From the NCBI GenBank assembly GCA_025617745.1, contig CM046870.1:6139618-6203617 (forward strand): a stretch of DNA of 64,000 nt. Direction: 5' to 3'. The notes under the pieces were generated by a model. That model did no database searches. It worked only from the letters and a program-made list of their open reading frames with translations, and was not told the DNA's origin. Every line of letters starts with the position of its first letter. The first letter of the stretch is position 1. The position numbers and the translations under genes were made by a program. The stretch is from Heliocidaris erythrogramma (lineage: Eukaryota > Echinodermata > Echinoidea > Camarodonta > Echinometridae). Positions 35,261-36,849 of this stretch are shown here, in pieces.

Positions 35261-35459
35261 GTATGCATGCAATTCTGCTTTATCTCTAATGGTTTTTTGA
35301 TGAAAGAAGGAATGGCTTTATACATCTCTCTCATTCCATTTATTCTCAGATCTTGCCCAGTTTGAGGGTGGCGAGAGTAAAGTGAGTACATTGGTTGCAG
35401 CAGCTAACAGTCCTGATAACCTCTGTCGTATGGACCCTGCCTGGCATCCGTGGCTCTAA
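296..35459 (+). CDS. TRRAP: TRRAP, 3' part of gene (45 coding exons, 5' end outside window)
   Basis: TRRAP is a very large nuclear scaffold of the SAGA and NuA4/TIP60 acetyltransferase complexes. It recruits them to activators such as MYC and E2F (family knowledge). The 45 exons listed separately join in phase and add up to 7,010 nt, which is 2,336 residues plus stop if one missing base in exon 39 is allowed for. Human TRRAP has about 3,860 residues, so roughly the first 1,600 lie upstream. Order seen, in window residues: solenoid (1-1060, with a basic NLS-like patch near 423-440), FAT (about 1060-1660), Ser/Thr-rich insert (about 1650-1750), rest of the FAT-to-kinase linker, PIKK-like pseudokinase (about 1975-2300), FATC (last 33). 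The catalytic D-x-x-H-x-x-N and DFG motifs of active PIKKs are absent where expected, as in all TRRAP/Tra1 proteins. Identification is secure over the whole length. Confidence 0.97.
1024..1148 (+). CDS. TRRAP: TRRAP exon 2
   Basis: Acceptor CGGCAG, donor GTAAGT, starts in phase 0 and ends with two bases of a Gln codon. It encodes LRRIWVSDAFQERHR and WEEPKLL, matching the TRRAP solenoid. The 605-bp intron before it holds poly-A and poly-C tracts (near 730 and 861) and nothing else recognisable. Confidence 0.93.
1190..1372. repeat. Diverged repeat shared with 29478-29660
   Basis: GAATGAATCAGCTTTGCCTCC, then CCAGTGTGAATAGAAAGTAC and TTGCCAATTT; the same words in order occur at 29478-29660. Confidence 0.5.
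1984..2095 (+). CDS. TRRAP: TRRAP exon 3
   Basis: Acceptor CCTACAG, donor GTAATC. The split Gln codon is completed by its first base. It encodes NVELLFQLLRVFSNRYLP, a typical TRRAP helical repeat, and ends in phase 0. Confidence 0.94.
2358..2610. mobile_element. piggyBac-type MITE, copy P1
   Basis: Begins TTAACCCCTTCCGTGCCGTG and ends GTGGCACAGAAGGAGTTAG. TTAA with CCC-starting inverted ends is the piggyBac pattern. No coding capacity. The right TTAA is decayed. Confidence 0.55.
2648..2757 (+). pseudogene. Degenerate upstream copy of TRRAP exon 4
   Basis: About 228 bp before exon 4 lies a diverged copy of its first two thirds, directly after an AG. It retains GYSVEQKRTIF and the VELFHD segment with mostly synonymous-type changes. 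It then has an in-frame TAG after IFF, an inserted stretch near 2733, and no donor. Earliest bases align with exon 4 at its acceptor junction, so the duplication included the 3' splice site. It is not usable as an exon. Confidence 0.8.
2876..3028 (+). CDS. TRRAP: TRRAP exon 4
   Basis: Acceptor CACTAG, donor GTAAGT, 51 codons, phase 0 to 0. It encodes EQKRTIFFKFVELFHD and ELKAKALQ...FDKGEGD, matching the human solenoid. A broken copy of this exon precedes it at 2648. Confidence 0.95.
3051..3312 (+). repeat. Dispersed repeat beginning TTAACCCTTT, direct copy (P2)
   Basis: From TTAACCCTTT through GTGGTTTGGTTCAATAAG, GCATGACCATATTG and TTCAAAATCATTGTTTTT the sequence is matched in reverse orientation at 26368-26632. 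In the intron after exon 4. Confidence 0.8.
3529..3713 (+). CDS. TRRAP: TRRAP exon 5
   Basis: Acceptor GTACAG, donor GTAAGG, ends with two bases of a Lys codon. It encodes GGPPNPGQD, SVFISKVIDPE and LLLQFAALLVERAAPHIHD, strongly matching TRRAP. Confidence 0.96.
4071..4316. repeat. Two direct copies of a ~104-bp segment
   Basis: CTGAATACATGTACATGTAG starts at 4071 and again at 4213 (period 142). The following ~80 bp are nearly identical, and a CTTATGACCTC simple repeat fills the joint (4175-4212 and again after 4316). Lies in the intron before exon 6. Confidence 0.9.
4612..4765 (+). CDS. TRRAP: TRRAP exon 6
   Basis: Acceptor TTGCAG, donor GTAACA, completes the split Lys codon and ends in phase 0. 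It encodes KLRRLMTFAWPCL and GHLLLAHNIAKFAIHKR, near-identical to vertebrate TRRAP. Confidence 0.97.
5054..5235 (+). CDS. TRRAP: TRRAP exon 7
   Basis: Acceptor TTGTAG, donor GTAAGT, ends with two bases (TT) of a Leu codon. It encodes FHSLLKAHAAEAR and RMEDGNAMLTHWTKKIIVEE. Its donor faces three competing copies of the exon 8 acceptor. Confidence 0.97.
5263..5455 (+). repeat. Dispersed repeat family R, copy 1
   Basis: GATGAGTTCCGGTAAAA, TTTGTGAGTTTTCTCATT, TAGTAGAAATGTCCCCTGAA, ATTGCTCTTTAAATGCC, AGAAATAGCTGAAAAG in the same order as 35503-35700. After exon 7. Confidence 0.8.
5611..5862. mobile_element. piggyBac-type MITE, copy P3
   Basis: Begins TTAACCCCTTCCATGCGAT, ends CGGCATGGTAGGGGTTAA: 252 bp with TTAA at both edges and imperfect inverted ends. 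Its right part (TGTTCAACACTCAA...GGGC.GGATTT) recurs at 16273-16334. Confidence 0.7.
5962..6096 (+). pseudogene. Truncated copy 1 of TRRAP exon 8
   Basis: This copies the first 135 nt of exon 8 with a working-looking CTACAG acceptor. It stops at GTTGAACT, where an ATT-rich tract replaces the last 61 nt and the donor. It encodes the same HYKxYYPVRHHLIQTM peptide with a few changes. Read-through enters copy 2 in a shifted frame and meets a stop near 6257, because the 199-bp period is not a multiple of three. Confidence 0.88.
6161..6295 (+). pseudogene. Truncated copy 2 of TRRAP exon 8
   Basis: Second 135-nt exon copy, exactly 199 bp after copy 1, with acceptor CTGCAG and no donor. It is nearly identical to exon 8 proper, so the duplication is recent or homogenised. 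Use of this acceptor would also lead to a premature stop. Confidence 0.88.
6360..6555 (+). CDS. TRRAP: TRRAP exon 8 (third, complete copy)
   Basis: Acceptor CTACAG, donor GTAAGA. The first base completes the Leu codon from exon 7, and the exon ends in phase 0. It encodes HYKVYYPVRHHLIQTM, QRLGNTPNATLEHRK and EVIIKWEVQRI. It is the only one of three tandem copies with the 3' part of the exon and a donor. Confidence 0.95.
6575..6890. repeat. CT-rich microsatellite in TRRAP intron
   Basis: Pyrimidine tract of TCTC, CACTCA and CTTTCT words directly after the exon 8 donor. Open frames across it are compositional and were left out. Confidence 0.9.
7164..7265 (+). CDS. TRRAP: TRRAP exon 9 (NLS-like segment)
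   Basis: Acceptor TGCTAG, donor GTGAGT, 34 codons, phase 0. It encodes GVKRSASTDLPDPKRVR. Two basic KR clusters about a dozen residues apart match the position of the bipartite nuclear localisation signal of human TRRAP. The rest is a poorly conserved acidic/Ser linker. Confidence 0.9.
7370..7581 (+). mobile_element. Tc1/mariner-type MITE A1
   Basis: 212 bp flanked by TA. Ends CAGCCCTGGAAAAAAATTAT and the complement of CAGCCATGGAAAAAATTATT, continuing AGACCAAGC on both sides. TA target and CAG start with a GGAAAAAnTATTAGACC core fit Tc1/mariner terminal repeats. Between exons 9 and 10. Confidence 0.85.
7957..8202 (+). CDS. TRRAP: TRRAP exon 10
   Basis: Acceptor TTTCAG, donor GTGAGA, 82 codons, phase 0. 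It encodes VNFLIRLACQVNDSSN, SPGEQLSRRC, LLKTALRPDVWP. A short acceptor-like echo (TTTCAGACTGTA) occurs 90 bp upstream at 7864. Confidence 0.96.
8214..8526. repeat. GAT/ATG trinucleotide array, duplicated with flank
   Basis: Runs of GATGAT with AATAGTGAA interruptions. A block ending GAACAGATTCATATTT occurs at 8397 and again at 8524, so the array has been duplicated as a unit of about 127 bp. Confidence 0.9.
8607..8689. mobile_element. Hairpin element family H, copy 1
   Basis: Foldback of about 83 bp: arms ATATCGTCTGTTTGGAG...GAAGGG.GTTAACTC and its complement GAGTTAATGCCCTTC...AACAGACGATAT around a short loop. In TRRAP intron between exons 10 and 11. Six relatives occur in this window. Confidence 0.85.
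8875..8949 (+). CDS. TRRAP: TRRAP exon 11
   Basis: Short 25-codon exon, acceptor GCAAAG, donor GTATGT, phase 0. It encodes VANYGNICAGLDVLNFLL, aligned with the human VNYGNICTGLEVL segment. Confidence 0.93.
9494..9632 (+). CDS. TRRAP: TRRAP exon 12
   Basis: Acceptor GTATAG, donor GTAAGT, ends with one base of a Ser codon. It encodes SSFKPLQRGIAACMTC and VHALLVKLMSTFPTE. Confidence 0.96.
10271..10364 (+). CDS. TRRAP: TRRAP exon 13
   Basis: Acceptor TTTCAG, donor GTAAGC, enters and leaves in split codons (Ser in, Lys out). It encodes SNVASKYEELDSLYASVGKV, matching human TRRAP closely. Confidence 0.95.
10600..10636 (+). pseudogene. Short copy of the 5' end of TRRAP exon 14
   Basis: TTATTTTAG followed by GGCTGCCAGTGGTTC repeats the acceptor and first codons of exon 14 (TTATTCTTAG, GGCTACCAATGGTTC), 81 bp upstream. 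The reading frame soon meets a TAA and there is no donor. It is a small tandem duplication that leaves a decoy acceptor. Confidence 0.7.
10681..10850 (+). CDS. TRRAP: TRRAP exon 14
   Basis: Acceptor TTCTTAG, donor GTAAGA. It completes the Lys codon and ends with one base of a Leu codon. It encodes LFGTLMILKAACTNN, YIDRLITVFMRALQKM. A decoy copy of its start lies at 10600. Confidence 0.95.
11254..11429 (+). CDS. TRRAP: TRRAP exon 15
   Basis: Acceptor TTAACAG, donor GTCAGT, phase 0 at the end. It encodes SLDLVKNRVGVMS, NFVQVLTSVIEKSPDAK and IVKMVEEWVK, diagnostic of TRRAP. Confidence 0.96.
11480..11670. repeat. Diverged tandem duplication after TRRAP exon 15
   Basis: GATGGTAGTACATG...TTATACTTTGATC...GAAAGGATG at 11480-11556 is repeated in diverged form at 11602-11666. 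Confidence 0.55.
11745..11960 (+). repeat. Interspersed repeat, LINE/SINE tail type
   Basis: GGATTTGGAAGATTCAAGAG, GGAAGATTGTTCCATAGAG and TTGGTGCATC resemble the common marine-invertebrate repeat tail also seen at 30787-31030. No open frame. Confidence 0.4.
12016..12158 (+). CDS. TRRAP: TRRAP exon 16
   Basis: Acceptor TTCTTAG, donor GTAAGC, ends with two bases of an Arg codon. The correct frame encodes SPREKTILLVKLMQYVEKRFPEE and LNAQFLELVNWVYR. Another frame is also open here but is not conserved. Confidence 0.95.
12519..12621 (+). CDS. TRRAP: TRRAP exon 17
   Basis: Acceptor CCATCAG, donor GTGAGT, phase 0 end. It encodes AGSELTSKLEPAFLSGLRCSQ, almost the same as the human sequence. Confidence 0.96.
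13070..13180 (+). CDS. TRRAP: TRRAP exon 18
   Basis: Acceptor CTTGCAG, donor GTCAGT, 37 codons, phase 0. It encodes VFNSSIRRRLFDRLLYL and QNWEAMGSHYWLKQCVE. Confidence 0.96.
13782..13958 (+). CDS. TRRAP: TRRAP exon 19
   Basis: Acceptor TTCTCAG, donor GTGAGA, 59 codons, phase 0. It encodes LPCITSVINLADSQEKAAF and HVKEEPMDVE. The latter is an acidic site resembling a SUMO consensus (VKEEP), present in human as VKQEP. Confidence 0.95.
14045..14405 (-). mobile_element. tRNA-derived SINE, minus strand
   Basis: On the minus strand 14405-14340 reads as a tRNA-like head: A box GTCGAGTGGTTCAA, B box GGGTTCGAACCCC. A body follows with CTTGAGCAAGGCATTTTATC, CCACCCAGGTGTTACATTG and TGGGTACCCAGGAGG, ending near an AAT-rich tail. 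The head resembles Ser/Leu-type tRNAs. Within the TRRAP intron after exon 19. Confidence 0.8.
14891..14975. mobile_element. Hairpin element family H, copy 2 (best preserved)
   Basis: Arms of 35 bp with a single mismatch (ATATCCTGTGTTGAGAGCC at the start against GGCTCTCAACACACGATAT at the end), 15-base loop. Central pair GAAGGGCGTTAACTC / GAGTTAACGCCCTTC is perfect. Confidence 0.9.
15051..15188 (+). CDS. TRRAP: TRRAP exon 20
   Basis: Acceptor ATAACAG, donor GTCAGT, 46 codons, phase 0. It starts EVEIDIEL, the end of the conserved acidic stretch. A variable Gly/Ser linker follows, then LINRDIKFLESLRNVK. An AG-GATATAGATATAGACATG echo of its start occurs at 14853. Confidence 0.93.
15681..15800 (+). 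CDS. TRRAP: TRRAP exon 21
   Basis: Acceptor TTGACAG, donor GTAAGA, 40 codons, phase 0. It encodes FLHAVSQLCHSDTEL and WVHLFPKVWKILSEKEQ. Confidence 0.95.
15874..15960. repeat. L2/CR1-like repeat tail fragment
   Basis: ATAATAATAGTTGGATTTATATAACAC, then CCGAGGTTACAAAGTGCTTA: the typical tail words of L2/CR1-like repeats in marine invertebrates. After exon 21. Confidence 0.45.
16008..16151 (+). CDS. TRRAP: TRRAP exon 22
   Basis: Acceptor CTCGTAG, donor GTAAGT, 48 codons, phase 0. It encodes EVSPFLCSGSHHYQKD and PPITIRPCVLK, matching the human ISPFLCSGSHQVQRD segment. Confidence 0.95.
16270..16334. repeat. Partial relative of MITE P3
   Basis: TTGCTCAACACTCAAGTTC, GGGCAGGATTTATCCGCCCA, ending GTTAA, parallels the right end of the element at 5611-5862. 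In the intron after exon 22. Confidence 0.55.
16652..16801 (+). CDS. TRRAP: TRRAP exon 23 (start of FAT domain)
   Basis: Acceptor CTCCACAG, donor GTCAGT, 50 codons, phase 0. It encodes YLGKSHNLWHRCILMLEQ, the conserved entry to the FAT domain. A less conserved segment with SVYDFFEPD follows. Confidence 0.95.
16905..17054. mobile_element. Foldback F1 (GGGCC-TTTCAT type)
   Basis: Arms GGGCCGTGTTTCATGAAATT and complement of TTTTATGAAACAGAGCCC. Internal CTGATTGGCTGAGAGCAAAT. After exon 23. Confidence 0.75.
17095..17296. mobile_element. Foldback with GGCCCGAATTCAC-type ends
   Basis: Left CAGGCCCAAATTTACAAACC, right complement of CCTCCTTTGTGAATTCGGGCC. The same end word GGCCCGAATTCACAAAGG starts another copy at 63839, and a lone end occurs near 3390. 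Confidence 0.6.
17475..17633 (+). CDS. TRRAP: TRRAP exon 24 (FAT)
   Basis: Acceptor GTACAG, donor GTTAGT, 53 codons, phase 0. It encodes LDSLSELYERLEEEDLWAGL and YEQQGFFEQAQTTYEQ, tetratricopeptide-like helices of FAT. Confidence 0.96.
18119..18329. mobile_element. Nested foldback with palindromic 30-bp tandem repeats
   Basis: Outer arms GGGACGCCAAGTGTGCCCTG / complement of CAGGGTACACTTGGCGCCCC. Inside, GTAACAAAAT recurs at 18181, 18211, 18241 and (ATAACAAAAT) 18271, period 30. At three sites it completes the perfect palindrome GATTTTGTAACAAAATC. Confidence 0.85.
18546..18654. repeat. 17-bp perfect inverted repeat
   Basis: CCACTGACCTCTACCAC at 18546-18562 and its complement GTGGTAGAGGTCAGTGG at 18638-18654, with 75 bp of CpG-rich loop. 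Inside the 1.73-kb element. Confidence 0.85.
19790..20017 (+). CDS. TRRAP: TRRAP exon 25 (FAT)
   Basis: Acceptor TTGCAG, donor GTAACT, 76 codons, phase 0. It encodes FPEYHLWESHWVRCCKEL, WRVPNWGAMKEAL. The intron before it (2.16 kb) carries a 1.73-kb inserted element. Confidence 0.96.
20310..20405 (+). CDS. TRRAP: TRRAP exon 26 (FAT)
   Basis: Acceptor TTTCAG, donor GTAAGG, 32 codons, phase 0. It encodes CPREMNWKVNLYRGFIAICHP, matching human CPKEMAWKVNMYRGYLAICHP. Confidence 0.96.
20839..21053 (+). CDS. TRRAP: TRRAP exon 27 (FAT)
   Basis: Acceptor GATGTCAG, donor GTCAGT, ends with two bases of an Arg codon. It encodes IERLVEMSSKQALEEWRRLP, GLQPTNLGRNQSLHDMK. Confidence 0.97.
21436..21559 (+). 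CDS. TRRAP: TRRAP exon 28 (FAT)
   Basis: Acceptor TTTTCAG, donor GTAAGT. It encodes NRLPMVSDDLSHWSDIFMWR and QHHYQAIVQAYDNSS. The shorter human isoform spacing is used, with no extra segment between QHHYQ and the following helix. Confidence 0.96.
21930..22045 (+). CDS. TRRAP: TRRAP exon 29 (FAT)
   Basis: Acceptor CTATCAG, donor GTAAGA, ends with two bases of an Arg codon. It encodes MLGVHASAQSIINYGKVARK, matching the human FAT domain. Confidence 0.95.
22060..22270. repeat. GAT microsatellite in intron before TRRAP exon 30
   Basis: Imperfect GATGAT array ending in TCATCATAACCATAATGG. It is read in all frames as Asp/Met/Ile-rich peptides; none is conserved. Confidence 0.9.
22353..22565 (+). 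CDS. TRRAP: TRRAP exon 30 (FAT)
   Basis: Acceptor ATCCTCAG, donor GTCAGT, split codons at both ends. It encodes IHTIPSVPVVDCFQKIRQQV, EVIESTNLKYFSREMTAEFY and ALKGMFLAQ. The frame is open upstream into a GAT microsatellite, but retention of that intron puts a stop right after exon 29. Confidence 0.97.
22688..22850 (+). mobile_element. Degraded tRNA-derived SINE
   Basis: CTCAGTAATATAGCAGC (decayed A box) and CCTGGGTTCGAAACC (B box), then TTTGGTAAGGCAATAATCC as in other SINE bodies here. In intron after exon 30. Confidence 0.55.
23032..23142 (+). CDS. TRRAP: TRRAP exon 31 (FAT)
   Basis: Acceptor TTGAAG, donor GTAAGA, split codons at both ends. It encodes SDEANKTFSAAVQMHDTLVK and WALWGDYLEQIF. 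Confidence 0.96.
23515..23688. mobile_element. Foldback F6 (GGGGTGTTGCAAGAAAGTTG type)
   Basis: Arms GGGGTGTTGCAAGAAAGTTG and complement CAACTTTCTTGCAACACCCC are a perfect 20-bp pair. Internal GACCAATCAAAATC. Directly abuts repeat R6. After exon 31. Confidence 0.88.
23690..23870 (-). repeat. Dispersed repeat family R, copy 6 (inverted)
   Basis: The complement shows the family order (TTTGGAATATGAGGGTATTCC, then AACCGGAACTCAACTT). The last word has expanded into three 17-bp copies (23818-23868) just before the exon 32 acceptor. Confidence 0.65.
23879..24073 (+). CDS. TRRAP: TRRAP exon 32 (FAT)
   Basis: Acceptor CTTGCAG, donor GTAATA, split Trp codon at the end. It encodes SAITCFLHACRHQNESKSRK, YLAKVLWLITYDDE and VPPIQWLPW. 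Three copies of a 17-bp unit (AACTCAACTTAACCGG) sit just upstream at 23818-23868. Confidence 0.97.
24522..24670 (+). CDS. TRRAP: TRRAP exon 33 (end of FAT)
   Basis: Acceptor CTCCAG, donor GTGAGT, ends with one base of a codon. It encodes IPQLLTCLVGNEGDL, QVGRVYPQALYFPIRTLYLT and KIEHREK. A copy of its last ~65 nt including the donor lies about 480 bp downstream. Confidence 0.97.
24850..24986. mobile_element. Foldback F3 (GGAGCGTTTCATCAAGCG type)
   Basis: Arms GGGGAGCGTTTCATCAAGCG and complement of CGCTCGATGAAACGCTCCCC, then shared GTCAGTGA. Internal GCTCTCAGCCAATCAGATGC. After exon 33. Confidence 0.85.
25103..25171 (+). pseudogene. Copy of the 3' end of TRRAP exon 33 with its donor
   Basis: TTCTACATCCAGATGAGAAC... 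ACAGAGCACACTATAGAAAT|GTGAGTTTA copies the last part of exon 33 and its 5' splice site with about 80% similarity by eye. No acceptor or upstream half is present. It sits in a larger local duplication: a motif ATTTACATCAAAACCAAGG at 25049 recurs at 25180. Confidence 0.75.
25356..25565 (+). CDS. TRRAP: TRRAP exon 34 (Ser/Thr-rich insert, first half)
   Basis: Acceptor CGTACAG, donor GTAATA, in phase with both neighbours. It encodes a low-complexity linker: GRRRLSSTAIP, runs of Thr/Ser/Pro, a lysine-rich KADVEVKKE and a six-Thr run. Human TRRAP has a much shorter, alternatively spliced linker here. The frame is right and the exon has good splice sites; minus-strand open frames over it are shadows. 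Confidence 0.88.
25971..26215 (+). CDS. TRRAP: TRRAP exon 35 (Ser/Thr-rich insert, second half, then conserved)
   Basis: Acceptor ACCACAG, donor GTAATA, phase 0 end. About 40 residues of almost pure Ser/Thr come first, then a conserved NPGPIRASVPMVRCSKIM and RDLHPILLSSLEGIVDQ, matching human DPGPIRATAPMWRCSRIM. This anchors the frame through the insert. Confidence 0.94.
26368..26632 (-). repeat. Dispersed repeat beginning TTAACCCTTT, inverted copy (P2b)
   Basis: Reverse complement matches 3051-3312: AAAGGGTTAA at the right end, CCAAACCACAAAATG, CAATATGGTCATGCAAC, and AGCAATGATTTTGAA at the left. In the intron after exon 35. Confidence 0.8.
27153..27252 (+). CDS. TRRAP: TRRAP exon 36
   Basis: Acceptor TATTTAG, donor GTAAGA, ends with one base of a Val codon. 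It encodes MVWFRENWYEEVLRHL and ALAKCQAVAFENRG. Confidence 0.95.
27272..27316. repeat. 21-bp tandem pair
   Basis: TGACCACATACCACATTTAT occurs twice in a row just after the exon 36 donor. Confidence 0.85.
27837..28137 (+). CDS. TRRAP: TRRAP exon 37
   Basis: Longest exon here, 301 nt, acceptor TTCCCAG, donor GTAAGA, split codons at both ends. It encodes KVTPHTLSFVKKLVNTFGG, RRAQATAQDPIFQKLKNQF and MLKKWIKIIETRTK. Confidence 0.97.
28160..28530 (+). repeat. Dispersed repeat family R, copy 2
   Basis: TGGAAGAATATCATCATAGC, GATTGCTCTTAAAATACCC, GTGGTCCCATATACCCATAT, GGTTGGGTCAATATCTGATC and GACAGTTTCTTTCACAATG follow the order of copy 3. Between exons 37 and 38. Confidence 0.8.
28629..28830 (+). 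CDS. TRRAP: TRRAP exon 38 (into pseudokinase N-lobe)
   Basis: Acceptor TTTACAG, weaker donor GTATTG, phase 0 end. It encodes FLIEERCRFLSHFS, PGEFLTPKHSHY, IARFMPHVEI and NTAARRLYIRGSNGK. The last motif corresponds to the glycine-rich strand turn of PIKK N-lobes. The ORF runs past the donor but diverges from the family there, so the donor is placed at 28831. Confidence 0.95.
28985..29160. repeat. TATAAAGACCAC repeat family, copy 1
   Basis: Begins GTGTATAAAGACCACTTTTT and ends with TTTTTATACAGGTTTCACTGTA. The family also occurs at 33510, 37970 and 45700. Confidence 0.6.
29304..29410 (+). CDS. TRRAP: TRRAP exon 39 with a one-base deletion (frameshift)
   Basis: Acceptor GTTCTTAG, donor GTGAGC. 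It begins IYPYLVMNDASMAESRREER, exactly as TRRAP, then VLQVLR. In this sequence the frame runs into TGA at 29385-29387. One base more near 29379-29382 restores LNHYLGKRK in register with the donor and with exon 40. The exon is 107 nt where 108 is needed. It is either a sequencing/assembly error or a null allele: the product would lack most of the pseudokinase and FATC, and the stop, six exons before the end, should trigger nonsense-mediated decay. Confidence 0.9.
29478..29660. repeat. Diverged repeat shared with 1190-1372
   Basis: AAATGAATCAGCATTGTCTCC, GCAGTGTGAATAAACATTAC, TTGCCAATTT; partner of 1190-1372. In intron after exon 39. Confidence 0.5.
29712..29790. mobile_element. Hairpin element family H, copy 3 (degraded)
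   Basis: Contains GAGAGCTAGAAAGACATTAACTC and AGATTAAATGCCCTTCTGACTC in the family order, with mismatched arms. In the intron between exons 39 and 40. Confidence 0.6.
29828..29944 (+). CDS. TRRAP: TRRAP exon 40 (pseudokinase)
   Basis: Acceptor GTTTCAG, donor GTAATG, 39 codons, phase 0. It encodes FTVPRVVAVSPQMRLVEDSP and SLSLLDIYKK. Its last 57 nt plus the donor and 25 further intron bases are the first unit of an eight-unit tandem array. Confidence 0.96.
29888..30591 (+). repeat. 88-bp tandem array built from the 3' end and donor of TRRAP exon 40
   Basis: The start word ATGAGACT(G/A) recurs at 29888, 29976, 30064, 30152, 30240, 30328, 30416 and 30504: eight units of exactly 88 bp. Each unit is 57 nt of exon 40 (codes MRLVEDSPSSLSLLDIYKK), the donor AAG|GTAATG, then TTAAGATATGG..TTACCATTCAA. 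Units differ by a few substitutions only. The first unit holds the real exon end; the other seven are intronic, so the intron carries seven extra copies of a good 5' splice site. Confidence 0.97.
30787..31030. repeat. AAT microsatellite and adjoining interspersed repeat
   Basis: AATAAT run at 30787-30818, then CATAAAGCGCAGTAAC and CTACTGCGCTGCATGAGC, then GTTTTGATTTAAGCATATTC. A common repeat-tail arrangement next to the exon 40 array. Confidence 0.5.
31245..31460 (+). CDS. TRRAP: TRRAP exon 41 (pseudokinase)
   Basis: Acceptor TTTACAG, donor GTGGGT, 72 codons, phase 0. It encodes INRYYERLAVVQLRGSQASH, LRDILKEVQTNMVPRTLLKE and FPTSTDYFAFRKM, closely matching human TRRAP. Confidence 0.97.
31481..31569. 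mobile_element. Hairpin element family H, copy 4
   Basis: ATAATCGTCTGCTCGGAGCC, AGAAGGGCGTTAACTC, loop, GAGTTAATGCCCTTCTGGTTC, ending TGACAGTAT. It begins 20 bp after the exon 41 donor. Confidence 0.85.
32013..32154 (+). CDS. TRRAP: TRRAP exon 42 (pseudokinase, degenerate catalytic region)
   Basis: Acceptor GATTAG, donor GTACGT, ends with one base of a Gly codon. It encodes QLALLGLAEFVLHLTRLNPE and FYFRFDLDET. This is where active PIKKs carry the catalytic loop D-x-x-H-x-x-N; none is present here, consistent with a pseudokinase. Confidence 0.96.
32302..32480 (+). mobile_element. Degraded tRNA-derived SINE
   Basis: GTGGATTGATCACCAGACTG head, B-box-like CAGTTTGAGTCCCATCCGG, body TTTTGGTAAGACATTAATC, CAACCCAGGTGTAGTAAATG. 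Preceded by a poly-G run at 32294. In intron after exon 42. Confidence 0.6.
32640..32836 (+). CDS. TRRAP: TRRAP exon 43 (pseudokinase C-lobe)
   Basis: Acceptor GGACAG, donor GTATGC, phase 0 end. It encodes GELDANRPVPFRLTPNIAEF, TTVGVNG and LKAVLRDEMIAWNKK. The PVPFRLTPNI motif is a strong TRRAP/Tra1 signature. Confidence 0.97.
33215..33400 (-). repeat. Dispersed repeat family R, copy 5 (inverted)
   Basis: Complement of the family: AAGCTATTTCTGTTTTC, AAGAGTAATTCTTGTCAGGG, GACATTTTTGCTTTGATATT, CCACAACTCAACCTTC. After exon 43. Confidence 0.75.
33415..33785. repeat. Nested repeats: TATAAAGACCAC copy 2 inside a TTGTTATA element
   Basis: 33510-33660 carries three TATAAAGACCAC / CATAAAGACC words. 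It is flanked by two ~62-bp direct copies of CTTGTTATA...CTTGGGACCAGGAAAAGTA (33453 and 33662), so the inner unit sits between duplicated host-repeat sequence. Confidence 0.7.
33827..33964. mobile_element. Foldback F4 (same family as F3, opposite orientation)
   Basis: Arms GAGGAGCGTTTCATCAAGCG ... TTGATGAAACGCTCCTC. Internal CTGATTGGCTGAGAGCAAAT on the opposite strand to F3. After exon 43. Confidence 0.85.
34253..34391 (+). CDS. TRRAP: TRRAP exon 44 (before FATC)
   Basis: Acceptor TTCCAG, donor GTAAGT, ends with one base of an Asn codon. It encodes KQEDTSSSSSAAG, a Ser-rich linker, then SLVTKAINAIMTRLQ. Confidence 0.95.
35093..35256. repeat. CT/CCCT microsatellite in last TRRAP intron
   Basis: Pure pyrimidine tract of CTCTCT and CCCTCC words, 94 bp before the acceptor of the last coding exon. 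Open frames over it in both strands are compositional. Confidence 0.95.
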
Positions 35460-35464
35460 AACTG
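35350..35464 (+). CDS. TRRAP: TRRAP exon 45, last coding exon with FATC domain and stop
   Basis: Acceptor ATTCTCAG. It encodes LAQFEGGESKVSTLVAAANS and ends CRMDPAWHPWL with TAA at 35457-35459. This is the whole FATC domain, needed in PIKK relatives for stability and partner binding. Five bases after the stop comes CTG|GTAAGC, a strong donor-like site, so the 3' UTR may be spliced; otherwise the exon continues as 3' UTR past 35464. Confidence 0.97.
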
Positions 35465-35502
35465 GTAAGCAAATATTCTCACATATTTGATTTAACTTAC
35501 TT

Positions 35503-35825
35503 TAAGGGAAGGTTGAGTTCCGGGAAAGGTGAAAAATAATTTGTGAGCTTTCTCATTTCGTTTATGTCAGTTTGGAAGAACATCATAGTAGAAAAATCCC
35601 CTGAAAAGGATTGCTCTTCAAATGCTCTCATATTCGAATTATGATTAGAAATAGCTGGAACATTAGGGCCGAACGTTCATGCCACTTTTGTGTGTAGTCC
35701 CATATACCCATTTCTGTGTGCAGTACATGTGCTTTTCAGCGAGATTGGGTCAATTTCTAATCTCCTGGAGACAGTTTCTTCACAATCTAATTGCATGACC
35801 AGAACACAAGTTTATCTTTAAAGAT
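35503..35825 (+). repeat. Dispersed repeat family R, copy 3 (most complete)
   Basis: AAGGGAAGGTTGAGTTCCGG, GAACATCATAGTAGAAAAAT, AAATAGCTGG, TGTAGTCCCATATACCC, GAGACAGTTTCTTCACAATC and TTTATCTTTAAAG: the reference order for the family. Starts 44 bp after the TRRAP stop. Confidence 0.85.
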
Positions 35826-36849
35826 AGAGTTGATTGATGGATATGCAGTCGCATTGTGAAAGAAACTGTCTTGAATTTATTGAGAAAGGGTGATTGAGTA
35901 TATGGCTGCATGGAAGAATAATTTGAAATGTGATGCTTTGTGTTGCTTTTTTTCTTTGGAACAAAGTTCATACCATTTTCTCATACATGAATGAGTAAGA
36001 TACTACATAAATTGTGGATATGACTTGCTGTGTGTCATCAATTTCCTGAAAGGTTTGGGTTATATGACCTGAATGTGGAATTATACGTTGAATGTTTGCA
36101 GGTGATGTCAAAACTGTATTTATCATTAAATTTCAGTTTTGTTCATATAAATAGTTTATGTGAAATGTACACGTAGCGTAATGAAACTTGGTTTACATTT
36201 AAGTTCTCTCCCTGAATGAGATTTGTAGATAATTGTACATCATTTCTACACCGCATTTTCAATGTGAGGTTACAAAAACAGACTTCCCCTGAAGAAAACA
36301 CTAGACATGTACTCTCACAAAATGAGACAAAAATAGTTCATGTAACATGCTCCTTTCTTGCAATATGTTGTATACACAGCAGAAGCGCACAAACAAATGC
36401 ATGGTCTGCGGACAATAATTTCTGAAAGTGAGCCTTCAAAAGATTTGTCTACATCTACATACATATCAGTCCATACATTATCACGTTGCTTACAATGATA
36501 AATTTTGTAGGTTAAGACTTCTTTCTTTTTATCCTTCCATTATAAAAGTAAAAAGGCTGTAAAACTAACAATTTATGTCCGTGCCTTCCGCCGGGCATTA
36601 GATATATGATTTACTGGTACTTTGTTACTTACTGTCTTTGTAAGCTTTGCACAGTGGAGATTGTAATAAGGAGGCTTGATGTAATTTGTCCCTGAAATGG
36701 TAAACAGAGCTCTTGAAAGTGTAGGCTCTGGGATATATATAATTTGATTGGATCACTGTTTGGCATGCCAAATTGGGCATGTAAAGAAAATCAGTCATTT
36801 CTGAGAACAGAAAATTGCACTTATTCGGACCATGAAATTGGTGGCAAAG